From Leptodontidium sp. MPI-SDFR-AT-0119 (taxonomy: Eukaryota; Ascomycota; Leotiomycetes; Helotiales; Leptodontidiaceae), in the NCBI GenBank assembly GCA_020726505.1, contig JAHLEZ010000023.1, positions 1-64,000 on the forward strand: DNA of 64,000 bases, in the 5' to 3' direction. Positions within the stretch are counted from its first letter, which is position 1. Each line of letters starts with the position of its first letter. The position numbers and the translations under genes were made by a program. A model generated the notes under the pieces. The model did no database searches, had not been told where the DNA came from, and saw only the letters and a list, made by a program, of their open reading frames with translations. This document shows, one piece after another, positions 1-10,877 of the stretch.

Positions 1-2396
1 TTCCCAGCCTCAGCCGTCGCTTCAGCCTTGGCCGTAGTCTCAACTGCAACCACTTTCGTAGCATCTTTCTCAGGATCATCAACATCCAACTCAGGCTTCG
101 TCTCAGCCGTGACCTCTTCAGCATCGTTCCTAATGACCTTGATCGTCGCAGCTGTCTTGTGGCAGAAGACTCTCAAGCTGACGACAAGCGGTGCATTCCA
201 AGGCGCATCGTCACCCTCCCCATCTTCGTCGTCGGAATCATCTTCATGTGCCGGTGGTGGAGGTGGTGCGTTGGGTTCTGCTCCTAAACCTTCTTCACCT
301 GGAGGTCCAGCCGGATGGGAAGCTGGTTCTTCAGCTACTGGTTTGGATTCTGCTTCCGTGGATGCTGCAGCAGTGGACTCTTTGGGTTTCTCCTCCACAC
401 TCTTCTCCTCGGTTTGTTTCTCTTCGGCCTTCTTCTCTTTAGTCTTCGTCCCCTCCGCTTTCTTCTCAACTACCGCCTTGTTCTCAACCTCTTTCGGTAG
501 AACTGCTTCCTCAACCTTTCCCTTAGCATGCGCCAAATCATACGACAACCCAATCCTAATCAGCTTATCCCTTCGATCCAACCAATTCTCTTTCACGACA
601 TCCTCAATCTTCGGTCTCCACGGTCGTCTAAATGCTTCAATTTGAAGCAAAACGCGATAAGTGCCAGGCTCAAGATCGACTTCCGCAACAGCCGAGCGTT
701 CACCACTACTATACCCGCGAACAATGTACTCGCTCTCTCCCGCGACATGAAGTCTGAAGGCGAGATTGAAATCATACTGGCCGGTCAAGCCCCCAAAATA
801 CCTGCTATCAAGCTGCGACAGCACAATGACAGTAGTAGTAGGCTCCGTGATCACGAACTCAAACTCCGTGTCGTTGTAATCGCCCGACCAAGGGACCTGA
901 ATCGTCGTCCAATGCTGCGACACATTCCAATCCTCGGTAAACAACCTCGCTCTCCAGATCTCGACGAAGCGTTCTAGGAAACTCTCGTAGGGCATCCAGA
1001 AGATACCTTCATTGCCGAATGTGAAATCCAGTTCCTTGAGGGCTTCGGCAGTCCACTCTTTCGAGCCGTCACTCCAACGACCGTTCCATTCCGTGTCGCC
1101 CCAGGGATTCTTTACCATAAGAAGACGCTCGCCTTTGTATTCCACTGCTCGGAGAACGGAGTACGCATGGCCGTCTTGAATGCCCTGTCGGCCACCACTG
1201 CGATCCTCAGAGCTACTTCCGTAATGCCTCGTTCCTGCACCAAACAAGAACTCTTTATTGACATTCAAGAAAGACTCGGTCCAGAGTTGATCCCGATCCA
1301 GAATATCCGCCGAAACAATCTCCGTCGTGATACCACCCGTGAGATCCTCTACACCTTCACCAGGCCATCCACCAGCAATGGCTTCAAAATCCCCATGAGC
1401 CTTCGCAAACGCCTTTTCAAGCAACGGGACCCACGTCTCCTGTGGATGAGCACAACTAGCAAAATGCAGCGCATCCGAACCAGTCTGGAACGTCTTCCTG
1501 TACAGTTTCCTCGAGACTTCAGGATCGAGTCTGAAATGCGCCGAGTCCCAAACCGCCCGTCTGGAATCATCGCAATCATCGTAATCCGGAGCCGAGAGAT
1601 ACAATTTATCGTCAATGATCTCCGATACCCACTCGCCATCACGATGGAACACGAAGCCGTAAACGCCAACTTTCTCATCTCTCAATTGAGGAGGACAGAT
1701 TCGTTCCACGAGGTGCGAGAATCGCTCTTCAACGCAAAGAGAGCCTAGGGAGGCGATGAACCAACAATCCCCTTCAGCACCCTGTCGTAGATCTTTGACG
1801 TGAACGTCTTTCTTGACATGGAACTTCGGGTCCTCGAAAATAGCACCTACGCGCTTCGCGCACGCCGGTCCAGACGATGAGTTCTCCTCCTGAGCCGCTT
1901 GATCAGGCTGGACATTTCCCCAAGCGATCTGCTCACCGGACGAAACGACCCTTTGCGTGACTTCAAACGTAACAGTTTGATCAGGTGGCGGCGGTGGAGG
2001 ATCTCGTTTCCCAGATAGGGCTGTGAGGCAGTACTCCATGTCATCGAGGTCGAAATGCGGATCGCAGTATTTGGTGTTGGTGCGTCTGCATTCGGCTATG
2101 ATTTGCCGGACTTTGACCTCGCATTCTTTGACGGCGCGGTCGTAGGATTCTGTTACGGGCCGGCCGGTCACGATGCCTTGTGGCATGTTGTTTCCTACCA
2201 TTTGAGTGAGGACGTTCTTGGGGAGCACGGAGGGTGCTGTGATTTGATTTGTCAGCGAGGGTTCTTGTTATGTGGTGGAGGTGGATGGGAATTTACGCTT
2301 AACGATCTTGGAGGCATTCTTCCCAATGTGCGACTCCCAGAATTTATCGATGACTTCCTGGGACGTCAACTTTGGTGGTGATGGTGCTACCGACAT
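1..2396 (-). CDS. Calpain-family cysteine protease (C-terminus beyond left edge)
   Basis: Intracellular papain-fold protease of the calpain (C2) family; calpains make limited cuts in regulatory substrates. Exons complement(<1..2236, 2297..2396), with a 60-nt GTAAAT...ACAG intron; about 778 residues are visible and the stop lies off the window. The catalytic triad is in the right order: Cys191 in QGAEGDCWFIASLGSL (codon 1764-1766), His390 in DGHAYSVL (1167-1169) and Asn410 in VKNPWGDTEWNG (1107-1109). Gln in RQGAEGD would form the oxyanion hole. A calpain beta-sandwich-like segment follows (starting near WNVSQHWTTIQVPWSG). The visible C-terminus is low complexity, first Lys/Glu-rich, then Pro/Asp-rich, then a short hydrophobic stretch. 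No EF hands are visible, as is usual for fungal calpain-like proteins. The start at 2396 is the first ATG of the frame. Substrate unknown; PalB-type pH signalling cannot be claimed from sequence alone. Confidence 0.85.
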
Positions 2397-3300
2397 CTTA
2401 GCGATTTTGGGTGTCAACAGAGCTTGGTGGAGAATCTAGGTTCGAAGCGCTTGCTCGCCTTGAAGTAAAATTAACGTAACAGAGAGAAATCAAATGAGGA
2501 CAGCCAAGTTAAATAGCTTTCAAAATCTTGGGTAATCCAGCTCGGAATTTCTTTTGCATCCTGGTATTTCCAGTGTTGTATAGGGAGGTTGGTGTGGGGG
2601 CGGAACAACCGTCAGCGCTACTGCAGTAACCCCAGAAAAAGGTTCAGCTGTCAAGCCACCACCAACCGGAACCCCGTAAAACCATCCACTGAAACAGCGC
2701 AAACATGCACCAAGAAGCAATGAGCTTCAATCATGTAGGCGTTGTATCGTCAGAAGGCTGCGGCCGCATATGTGAGTAGCGTGAACACGACCATCCCGAG
2801 GCGGTCATCTCTATTCGAGCTTCCAGAACTGTGATATGGATAATGCTGACTTGCTTATATGCAGTAGCATTATATCTATCGTTCGATTGGCTACGCATGA
2901 TATTCAGCGTCTGTCGTGCATAGAGCTGACTGCAGACCTTCTAGATCAGGGGAACGGTGCCATTAATTTAGGCATCCTGTGATGGTCGGCACTCACCGAG
3001 TATGAGAACTGCTTCTTCTGGATGTAGGAGTCGTCTCATGGATAAACTTTAGCCGTCACAGTCGGTGGTAATGAAGACTTGGTGGATAATGTTTGAATAA
3101 TGACTGATATACACTTACCAATAGGCTTCAGACACCGACGTCTAGGGCCGTCTCGATATTTAGACGGGGTTTTCTCAACTTGTGAAAGTTTAATAAACAT
3201 CTCGGGCATTCAAATCGTTGCTCAAAAATTGGTTGCTCATTGGGTAAAACCTACGGCCATTGACTAAAGAGGCTGCAAGCTACAGATACCTTTGCAATGC
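2397..3300. other. Intergenic, no gene seen
   Basis: About 0.9 kb between the calpain start and the end of the methyltransferase gene. Reading frames are short and broken on both strands; I see no domain, RNA gene or repeat. It should hold the calpain promoter (minus strand) and the methyltransferase 3' UTR. Confidence 0.5.
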
Positions 3301-4696
3301 CTAAGAAGAAGGACCAGGGTTATCTGGAACAGGTCCTCGCCTGCCCTTAAGCGTCTTGAGTTCCCTAGCCTTCGCGTTTAGGATTGCTTTTTCTTTTTCC
3401 CGGCCTTCTACCAGTTTCCAAGCACTTTTCTTTTGCGCGACAACAACGTAGACTTCCAAAGGGATGTAGACTTGATCATTAGCTTCCTTTAACATTCCCT
3501 CCGCAACTCTCTCGATTCTCGCCGAGTCCCATCCAGCATCTTCTGGTAACTGCCCAAGTAGTCGTTTCCACGCCTGTACACTGAGTATGTCAATTTGAAC
3601 TCTCACCTCGTTCAACTGAGCGGTATTAAAAACATCCTCCCAGACAGTTTGCACATCAGGATGCGCTTCTGCAATGGTCTTGAGTCTCTTCCCTCCGCTT
3701 ATCATGTTGTAAAAATGATTATCAAGATACTTGATGCCTTCCATCATTTCCATGTATGAATCCTTGCTAGAGCCTGGCTTCGAGACGTATATGCGATCCT
3801 TGTTGTCTTGATAGGACAGATTGACATCTATCCATCTATGAGCTAACAATCAGTAATGGGTATAGTAAAATGTGCCAGATCACCTTTCAAACGACCCAAG
3901 GCTGCGCACTTGGATCCACTTTGAGTACACTCCTGTTCATTGCAGATTGAAAGGGGGGTGCATCTCAACATACTGAATCCAGCCGCCAGGTTTCACCAAG
4001 TCCATCATATTATGGAACACATTACTCCAGTCATTACCGGCAAGAACTGGACCCAAGAAACTTGTGTGGACGGAATCGAAAACTTCGTGGCGTTCGAGAG
4101 GGTGTGGATGAAGAAGGTGGTGAACAATGAATGTGACTCTGGCTGGGCATGTCGGATGTGTGCTTGGACCATTCCCGGGGAAGATCTCAGGCATCGTATC
4201 GAAGCCAACAAGTGTGTAGTTTTGTTTTGTCAAGTCTCCACAGAGCTCGGTGAGAAATACACCAGTTCCGGTGTTGAACTGTGGGTAAGTTAACACCTTT
4301 CCCGCACAATTTTCTTCGAGCATCATCTCACATCTGCTATTTTGGCATCCGGGGGAAGTGATGATTGAATGCGTGGGTGGATGAGAAACCCGGTGATTTT
4401 TCGGATCAGCTTGTGATGTTGAGCGACCCTGTGTTATTGTCAGCTTCTTGACTTCCAAGAGAGGGCGAGGTGACGGGATTCTACCGGTGTGCCATCTCTT
4501 CCGATGGAGCCATTTTGTATTCAAGGTCCGATATGTGTTTGTTGTCTGAGGGTCTGGTCTGTGAATTGCTTGATGATGGTGGCGTTGGCTCTGGAGCAGT
4601 TTCACCAGTTGTGCCATCTATCTGGCCATACAAAGCCCGCCTCTTGAAAGTGGGCAATCTCTTCATTCTCCCAAACATTCCCCGTACAGAGTCCAT
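3301..4696 (-). CDS. Class I SAM-dependent methyltransferase with an in-frame stop
   Basis: Four exons: complement(3301..3835, 3884..4278, 4332..4428, 4485..4696); introns of 56, 53 and 48 nt have good GT/AG ends and keep one frame of 413 codons. The product looks like the fungal LaeA/UMTA-type family: LPPDAKIADFNTGTG is a degenerate SAM motif I (expected G-x-G-x-G), followed by VGFDTMPEIFP (motif II region) and MMDLVKPGGWIQYVEM (post-motif with GG). Substrate unknown; relatives are often linked to secondary metabolism. Odd: a TGA at 3937-3939 sits in frame between VEMHPPFNLQ and a continuing coding-like frame. Read literally, translation ends there and the last ~190 residues are lost. A 41-nt GTATGT...ACAG segment around it could be a mini-intron, but removing it destroys the YVE motif and puts the next exon out of frame. 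A pseudogene, a read error or an exceptional splice are all possible. Confidence 0.6.
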
Positions 4697-5244
4697 TATG
4701 ATATGAATGTACTGTAATCAAATGATGCTGGCTCTGCTTCTGTTGATGATGGTGGATGATCTGCGTAAAGTTGACAAACCAAATGACTACCTAGGTAGTT
4801 GGGGAGAGAAACCAGAAGGCAGTCAAAGGCTGAAAGCTCTTTCCGCTTGTTGTTGTCTCGGTACTTCATCGCAGACGCTTTCACTGATCTGATCCTTCTC
4901 CTTTTGGGAATGCAAAACAGAATCGATGTGATTGAAAAAGTAGAAGAGCGGCTAGCAAATGTAGGTTTGTAGATGTGCAACTTTTGAAACTCAAATTAAG
5001 AAAAAGCATGACGTCGCACTTGCTTAGGCCAGATGATGCTTTGCTCGAGTATTCGCAACTTACAGCTCCGTTCATCTTCTCATTCATAGCTCTGATGGAA
5101 CTCCTCTCAAAATTTCCAGCTGGAAGTCTATCATCAGTACCATAGCCTTCTTCCAGAGAGCTATGATATACCTCACCAGAATAATCACCGCAGGAGTGTA
5201 GCCATGATGTAGGGGTTTCCTTGTATGCCCATTGCTCGACGTCT
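4697..5244. other. Intergenic between methyltransferase and DCP1
   Basis: 548 bp containing the methyltransferase promoter and the 3' UTR of the decapping gene. Open frames here (for example 4881-5258, minus) show no recognisable domain, and one merely extends into the DCP1 stop region. Confidence 0.45.
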
Positions 5245-5919
5245 TTATTGTTTTCCAAACAGTTCGGACAAGCTTAATCTCCTTCCCATGACTTTCTGGT
5301 CCTCTTCTTCGCCCCTACTTGGTATGAATCCATCTCCCAGGTTCGTGATGCCATCATTTCCCCCTGCCAGACTTCGTTCCCTAACAGACTCCTCCCAATG
5401 CTCCTTTATGATCTGACATATTTCCTCCTTGGACGGCGACTCTGCATGGATGAATAATCCCAACACCTTCATGTCTTCCTCGTGGCTCTGCGCACGAGGC
5501 TTAAATCCGAGCATCAAGAACGAATCTGCGCCAATCTCCACATGCTGTATCTCGCCCGACTCGACGATCAGATTCTCCAATCCTTTCCGATTCAGCACGA
5601 CTATGCAATGCCGGCCGCCGCCTGTGACGGGCGAGGGTGTGAGCTGACAGACGAACAGCGTGCCTTCCACGCCGGACTCTTTCTCCCAGGTGCCTGTTGG
5701 CTGCATTGTGTAGAGTTGGGCGGAGGGGGCATAACAGATTATGCTTTCGAGAGATGGGACATAGCGGCGCAGAACGGTGAGGTTGATCTCTGCTGGAGTG
5801 CGCGTTGGAACAGTGGCTACTTCGAGGACTTCGGTATCGTAATCTGATGCTTGGACTGCGGGAGCTTGAGAGCTCTGCGGATTCTGTCGTCGCGCCTTGC
5901 GTGGAGTCTTTTGAGGCAT
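5245..5919 (-). CDS. DCP1: mRNA-decapping enzyme subunit 1 (DCP1 / EVH1 domain)
   Basis: Activating subunit of the DCP1-DCP2 decapping holoenzyme, which removes the 5' cap before 5'-3' decay in P-bodies. 224 residues, no intron. The start MPQKTPRKARR at 5919 is preferred over upstream in-frame codons because a basic PKTPRK N-terminus is usual in fungal DCP1. An EVH1-like fold covers about residues 38-180: INLTVLRRYVPSLESIICYA, then QLYTMQPTGTWEKE (the hydrophobic-acidic pattern of DCP1), then HCIVVLNRKGLENLIVE and SFLMLGF. The C-terminus ends in a short helix, SLSELFGKQ, reached after an acidic linker; fungal DCP1 commonly ends in such a motif. It is divergent from the inositol phosphatase gene, with 1.5 kb between the starts. 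Identification is confident from overall pattern and length. Confidence 0.85.
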   Translation of the reverse strand: MPQKTPRKARRQNPQSSQAPAVQASDYDTEVLEVATVPTRTPAEINLTVLRRYVPSLESIICYAPSAQLYTMQPTGTWEKESGVEGTLFVCQLTPSPVTGGGRHCIVVLNRKGLENLIVESGEIQHVEIGADSFLMLGFKPRAQSHEEDMKVLGLFIHAESPSKEEICQIIKEHWEESVRERSLAGGNDGITNLGDGFIPSRGEEEDQKVMGRRLSLSELFGKQ

Positions 5920-7398
5920 CTTGTGAAGCGTGGTTTGAAGAGGAGTCTTGAGTCGTAGGTTGTGGCAGGGACGATGGGGAGCGATCAAGTGATTAATATC
6001 ATTTGGGTTTGAAGGGTTGCCAGGTCGTCTTGCAGATTGCCTGGTTGTAAATTGTTGTGGTGTTGGCGAAGAGGAGAATGGAGATGAGGCTGGAAGTTGG
6101 GTCGACATCAGCCTTGCCGTTTCGCTTGGCAAAGGCTGGGCAACATCACCCACCACTCGCCGTTCCTCTCTCCTTCCTCCCCTCATCACTTGCAAACAAC
6201 AACAAAACTTGCAAATACCGAAGGCAATACAAACGCTCATTCTGTTGCATACAATAATCTCCTACTGGGCGGAATAATTTGACAATTTTCATGTCATATC
6301 ATTCCATCCATCAATCAGTTCATGTTAGACAGTCGATCTCCTTCTCCCAGTTTTTCCTTCCTGTCTTAAGGAAGAATTCTTGCCTGCTTCTGCGAATTTT
6401 ATATCATACTTTTCCCCAGCGTGTTGAACTCCCTCGTCATTTTATTCCTGGACATACTGAATATTGGCGTTTAAACTATTACCTTAACCTCCAAAGATGG
6501 TGTCATCAGTCAGACAACCTGACTATTGGAGCAAGGCACACAATTTTATGTACTTGATTTATCTCTAGCTTTTAAATTGCGTCTGTCGTAAGACCTCTTA
6601 CCAGGAATCCTATCATTTCCATAACATCATTTTCGCATGGCTTACCTTAATATTTCCATCTGCCTTTTCTTTTGTCTTCGTAAGAATTGGAGTTGAGACT
6701 CTAGGCCCAAGGGCGAGGCGATTTCATCAAGAACGCGCCAACACGGTCACTACAGTACACTATCATGACTGATGAATAGAAAGTTCTCAAATTATTTATC
6801 TTCCTCTCAGAACAAGGCAGACAAAGCCTAAAGACGCATTTCCTGGTGCGGTTTAGGTCAAACGGCTCGGGGATGTGATTTGGTCATTAAACTCTCGCGG
6901 TTGGAAGTATGCTCGAATGTTGACTTGGACATAAGACTACCTGAGGTAAGTATGAATCACTGGGATACGAGCTACAGTGTCATCAGACTTGCTCATGCTT
7001 TATGATCCACTTCAGTCAACCACCCCGAATGCCACGAAATAGGTTAGCTCGTGATCCACAGCAGGGATTGGCTCATCATCCAGCCCCCAGCCCTGCCCAG
7101 CAGCCAGCCCAGCTGCCAGACTTCCCCCACCAACTCGTCGTCACTTGCTTGCAGTTCACAGCCCTCAACGTCAACTCCACATCAACCAGTCAATTCATTC
7201 GCTCTTATATATCTGCCCCTTCTTCCGCACAATGTATGTTTAAAAGCGTCGTCTGTAATTGCAGACATACATTTCGTAGCACCATTTCGCATCCCTTACG
7301 TCATCGTGCGTGCCAACATGCCAGATTAAGCTCAAAAGCATCATCCAAGCACGTCTCACGATTCCAGCCAGTGGATAATTATCGTACCTTATTACAAC
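5920..7398. other. Divergent promoter region DCP1 / inositol 5-phosphatase
   Basis: 1.48 kb between two divergent starts. It holds C-rich and CT-rich stretches and short open frames without recognisable domains. Upstream in-frame codons extend the DCP1 frame to 6240, but that extension is Pro/Ser/Arg-rich and not DCP1-like, so I treat it as leader. Confidence 0.45.
7206..7212 (+). promoter_or_regulatory. TATA-like element upstream of the inositol 5-phosphatase
   Basis: TATATAT about 190 bp before the ATG at 7399, in an otherwise mixed-composition promoter. Position and composition fit a fungal TATA box, but such short AT runs occur by chance. Confidence 0.25.
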
Positions 7399-10300
7399 AT
7401 GCCTTCGACTCCTCGTACGTCTGTCGACAAGGAGCATACAGAGCCCGAGCCAGCTCCGACGACCTCGAGCCCTCACTCCCTCTCCAAAGCTGTTCATGCG
7501 CGTCGGGCCGAGTACACACGACCGCAGAAGATCAGGATCAAGATTGGCACATGGAATGTGGCTGCGTGTCCGGGGACAGAGAAGGATCTCGGTGGCTGGT
7601 TCGTGGATGGAAAAGGCATTGATGAGAGATTGGCGGGAGTCAAGATTGCAGATGGAATTACCAAGGACAAGAGCCAGGACAATGCAGAGAGTGTGGGAGC
7701 CCAGGAGGAGCGATGGACGAATAAAGACAGCTCAATTCCCAAGGATGACGAAGGTACGATCGTGGGCGGAGAAGAGATCGGGATATTCGTACTGGGACTA
7801 CAGGAAGTGGTGGATTTGAACAGCGCAAGAGAATACATTGGGAGGGTGTACACCGACCCAGAGCCCACAGCGAAGTGGAGGAAGGCCATGACAGACGGAC
7901 TCCCTCCTGGATATGTTTTGGTAACCGAGCAACAACTCTCTGGCCTCCTTCTGTTCATTTTTGCTTCACCAACAATCGCCCCAACAATCAGTTCTGTCAG
8001 CACGGTCAGCGTTGGAACGGGCATAATGGGATATCTAGGCAATAAGGGCGCTGTTGCAAGCAGGATTGTCCTGGGAGAGACCACCCGGATAGTGTTTGTC
8101 AATTCACATTTGGCATCAGGTTCGGACCCTGCACATTTGGATCGCAGATGTTGGGACGTTACACAAATACTACAAAGGACTCGTTTCGACCCTATCAGCT
8201 GGTCAGGTGTTCTCGACGATAAATATGAAGGCATCGGCGATGAGGATTTTGCATTCTGGTTCGGAGATTTGAATTTTAGGTTAGACGGGCTGCCTGGTGA
8301 TGATATACGACGACTCTTGATGCTACATACGAAAGGCGAATATGATATTGGGCAAAAATCACGAAACAAGATCGATCTGGAACTAGAGGGGAATGGACCA
8401 ATCGTGATTAGGAGTGTAGAGAGCGATTCGGAGTCGGATGACGATGAAACTATACCAAGAACAAACAGTTCTTACGCAGCGGACGACAGCTCCTCCAATA
8501 CTCTTCCGGATCCCGATGATTTCATCCAGGATCCAAGCCAAGACCCAGCGTCTTTGCAAGCTACTCTGGATTCTCTTCTTCCTCATGATCAGCTTAGACA
8601 GGTCAGGAAGAAGAGGAAAGCTTTCCATGATGGCTGGCGAGAAGGACCGATCACATTCTTGCCAACGTACAAGTATGATGTGGGGAGTATGGGGATGTTT
8701 GACTCGAGTGAGAAGAGAAGAGCCCCCAGTTGGTGTGACAGAATTCTTTACAGGACTCGAAAAGATAAGCTCGAGTACGATGGAAAGTTCCAGGAAGAAG
8801 AGCTTGCTAGGGTCAAAGATGACGAAATGAAAGCTTGGGGTATAGACCATGCCGCAGATGACGAGGACGTTTTATTTGATTACAACCCGGACGAAGACGG
8901 TGTAGATGAGCCGGCTAATAACGATTACGATGAATATGATGAAGGCGAGGACGGTAATGCAGAAGCAGTGGTTACCAAAGAAGGATATCTGGACAGGATA
9001 CAGCAAGACGTTTACACGTCGCATCAAAGAGTTCTCTCTTCCGATCACAAGCCTCTTGATGCAGTCTTTACCCTTGAGTATGATGCTGTCGTACCTGAGT
9101 TAAAAGCCAAGGTCCAACAAGAAGTTGCCCGGGAACTAGACCGTGCGGAGAATGAGGGACGTCCAGGAATCACTATCGTGGTTGATCATTCAGCGGATGA
9201 TGCCCCAAAGCCAGACGATGGTTCAAATCGGCGCCCATCAGCAGCCGTTGTAGAAGGTGTGGACTTTGGAGACGTTGCATTTGAGCAACGGAAAATACGA
9301 AACGTGACTATTGCCAACACTAGCCAAGTCCCAGCAACATTCTCATTTGTGGACAGACCAGGTGAATCAGGCGAAGAAGATCGAATTGCCCCATCGTGGC
9401 TTTCAGTCTGCGTTGAAGGCACGACAGCAGATGAGGACGAGCGTGCTTCGAAGAATAAGAAGAGAGAGGTGAGGCTGCAGCCCGGCGATGCCGTCAATGC
9501 CTCCCTCGAACTCTTCATCGATGACATTGCACTTGTCAAGAGCCTAAACAAGGGACTTCAATTGGATGATGTTCTTGTTTTGCGAGTCATGGATGGGCGA
9601 GACCATTTCATTCCAATTCGCGGCACTTGGTTGCAATCCTGTTTCGCAAGATCAGTCGATGAGCTGATACGGATTCCCGAAGGTGGAGCCCGCGCTCTTC
9701 GTCCCCCTCGAAAAGGTGGTGCACCAATCAATCGAGGTCAAGAAGTCTGTTGGAGTGCCCCTCGGGAGCTTTTCAAGCTCACTGAAGCCATTGAAGCTCT
9801 CACAGACCGAGTTATCGCAGATGCAAATATGCTTGACGACGCACAACCCCCAACAGCCTTTCCCGGTTGGCCATTTGATAGCAACTCTTGGACTCTGAAG
9901 GACAAGGTAGCCAGAGAGACGCGGCGAGGTCCTGCGCTCAATGCTCTAGATTCGGATTCCGGTCTCGTTGATTCGTTCCCGCCCGAAATGCCAGCCGTCG
10001 AGAAACTTGAGATCATGGCTGAGATCCTCGTGATGTTTCTAGGCAGCCTCGCAGATGGCATCGTGCCCGAGCTACTCTGGACACAACTAGATCACGAAAT
10101 CACAGCCCGTGGCGCCAAACAGATCACAGATACCGGGGAGATCAAGACCTGGGTCCTGGACGTCCTCTCTGCCTCGCCTAATCACAACATCTCGTTTGTG
10201 TTCCTCACAAGTATGCTCTGCCGGGTCGCTTGCGAACTCGCGCCCGTCCCGAAACACAGCTGGAAAGAGACAGTCGCGGGAACAGCGAGAAGCAGTATGG

Positions 10301-10518
10301 ATACTGTGCGTAGATCTCTGTCATGGAAGGGGAAATCCCCAATTGTGCCACCAGATCCACTGGTCTTAAGACGTCAAGCAGTAGAGAAGGCATATGCGGA
10401 CGTGTTCAAGGACGTCATTTTTAGAGGACCTCTCGGGCTAAAGGATAAAGAGAGGAGGGTTGCGGACGAGCGAAAGAGGGATATTCTAGAGGCGTTTTTG
10501 CAGTGTGGGAGGACTTAA
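7399..10518 (+). CDS. OCRL/INPP5B-like inositol polyphosphate 5-phosphatase
   Basis: Phosphoinositide 5-phosphatase that would remove the 5-phosphate from PI(4,5)P2 or related lipids on endosomal/Golgi membranes. Single exon, 1039 residues. Catalytic domain about 45-555 with the family signatures in order: GTWNVA (Asn53), LGLQEVVDLN (Mg-binding Glu), GNKGAVASRI, VNSHLASG (His), FWFGDLNFRLDG, then APSWCDRILY and SSDHKPLDAVF (Asp-His). Long acidic inserts separate the DLNFR and WCDRI blocks. An ASH-like beta domain follows from about 610 (VDFGDVAFEQRKIRNVTIAN), then a RhoGAP-like helical domain at about 850-1000 whose LLWTQLDHEI...SPNHNISFVFLTSML pattern matches OCRL. The RhoGAP Arg finger is not obvious, so the domain is probably a docking module. 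This type-II architecture without PH or Sac domains separates it from yeast Inp51-54. The start has an adenine-rich context (acaacATGCC). Confidence 0.88.
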   Translation: MPSTPRTSVDKEHTEPEPAPTTSSPHSLSKAVHARRAEYTRPQKIRIKIGTWNVAACPGTEKDLGGWFVDGKGIDERLAGVKIADGITKDKSQDNAESVGAQEERWTNKDSSIPKDDEGTIVGGEEIGIFVLGLQEVVDLNSAREYIGRVYTDPEPTAKWRKAMTDGLPPGYVLVTEQQLSGLLLFIFASPTIAPTISSVSTVSVGTGIMGYLGNKGAVASRIVLGETTRIVFVNSHLASGSDPAHLDRRCWDVTQILQRTRFDPISWSGVLDDKYEGIGDEDFAFWFGDLNFRLDGLPGDDIRRLLMLHTKGEYDIGQKSRNKIDLELEGNGPIVIRSVESDSESDDDETIPRTNSSYAADDSSSNTLPDPDDFIQDPSQDPASLQATLDSLLPHDQLRQVRKKRKAFHDGWREGPITFLPTYKYDVGSMGMFDSSEKRRAPSWCDRILYRTRKDKLEYDGKFQEEELARVKDDEMKAWGIDHAADDEDVLFDYNPDEDGVDEPANNDYDEYDEGEDGNAEAVVTKEGYLDRIQQDVYTSHQRVLSSDHKPLDAVFTLEYDAVVPELKAKVQQEVARELDRAENEGRPGITIVVDHSADDAPKPDDGSNRRPSAAVVEGVDFGDVAFEQRKIRNVTIANTSQVPATFSFVDRPGESGEEDRIAPSWLSVCVEGTTADEDERASKNKKREVRLQPGDAVNASLELFIDDIALVKSLNKGLQLDDVLVLRVMDGRDHFIPIRGTWLQSCFARSVDELIRIPEGGARALRPPRKGGAPINRGQEVCWSAPRELFKLTEAIEALTDRVIADANMLDDAQPPTAFPGWPFDSNSWTLKDKVARETRRGPALNALDSDSGLVDSFPPEMPAVEKLEIMAEILVMFLGSLADGIVPELLWTQLDHEITARGAKQITDTGEIKTWVLDVLSASPNHNISFVFLTSMLCRVACELAPVPKHSWKETVAGTARSSMDTVRRSLSWKGKSPIVPPDPLVLRRQAVEKAYADVFKDVIFRGPLGLKDKERRVADERKRDILEAFLQCGRT

Positions 10519-10877
10519 TGATTGGGATTGAATGATGAGGGTGAAGACGAGATGATTTAATGTGTAAATAGGTAACGATTGGAAAGAACTTTCATCAGAC
10601 AACATTACCTCTTGCTGCATGGGACTGTGGGCATTTCAGATGGACAGAATAATGGCTGATGGTTAACCACACGGGAGGTACGGTGAGCGATAGCAGTGCA
10701 CAACAACCCGTTTGATTCCCCTTTGCTATTTGGTGTGCTTCACTACTGAAGTCTCCAAAGCTTACACGCCCAGTCTCAAGAGTTGCTGGACTTTTTCGAA
10801 CATGCCGCACTACAAGACCAAAGCCTTTCACCAAGTCAACGCAACCCAGCCAACATCCCAACCTCCACACCTCCACC
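10519..10877. other. Convergent 3' spacer
   Basis: 359 bp between the convergent stops of the inositol phosphatase and the first HsbA gene. It should hold both 3' UTRs. I see nothing else. Confidence 0.45.

Noticed and set aside
5920..6240. N-terminal extension of DCP1
   Set aside because: The frame is open, but the residues are low complexity and unlike DCP1; the ATG at 5919 gives the expected N-terminus.
7494..8369. 291-codon open frame antisense to the inositol phosphatase
   Set aside because: It is the antisense of a clearly coding, conserved catalytic domain, has no domain of its own, and is explained by codon composition.
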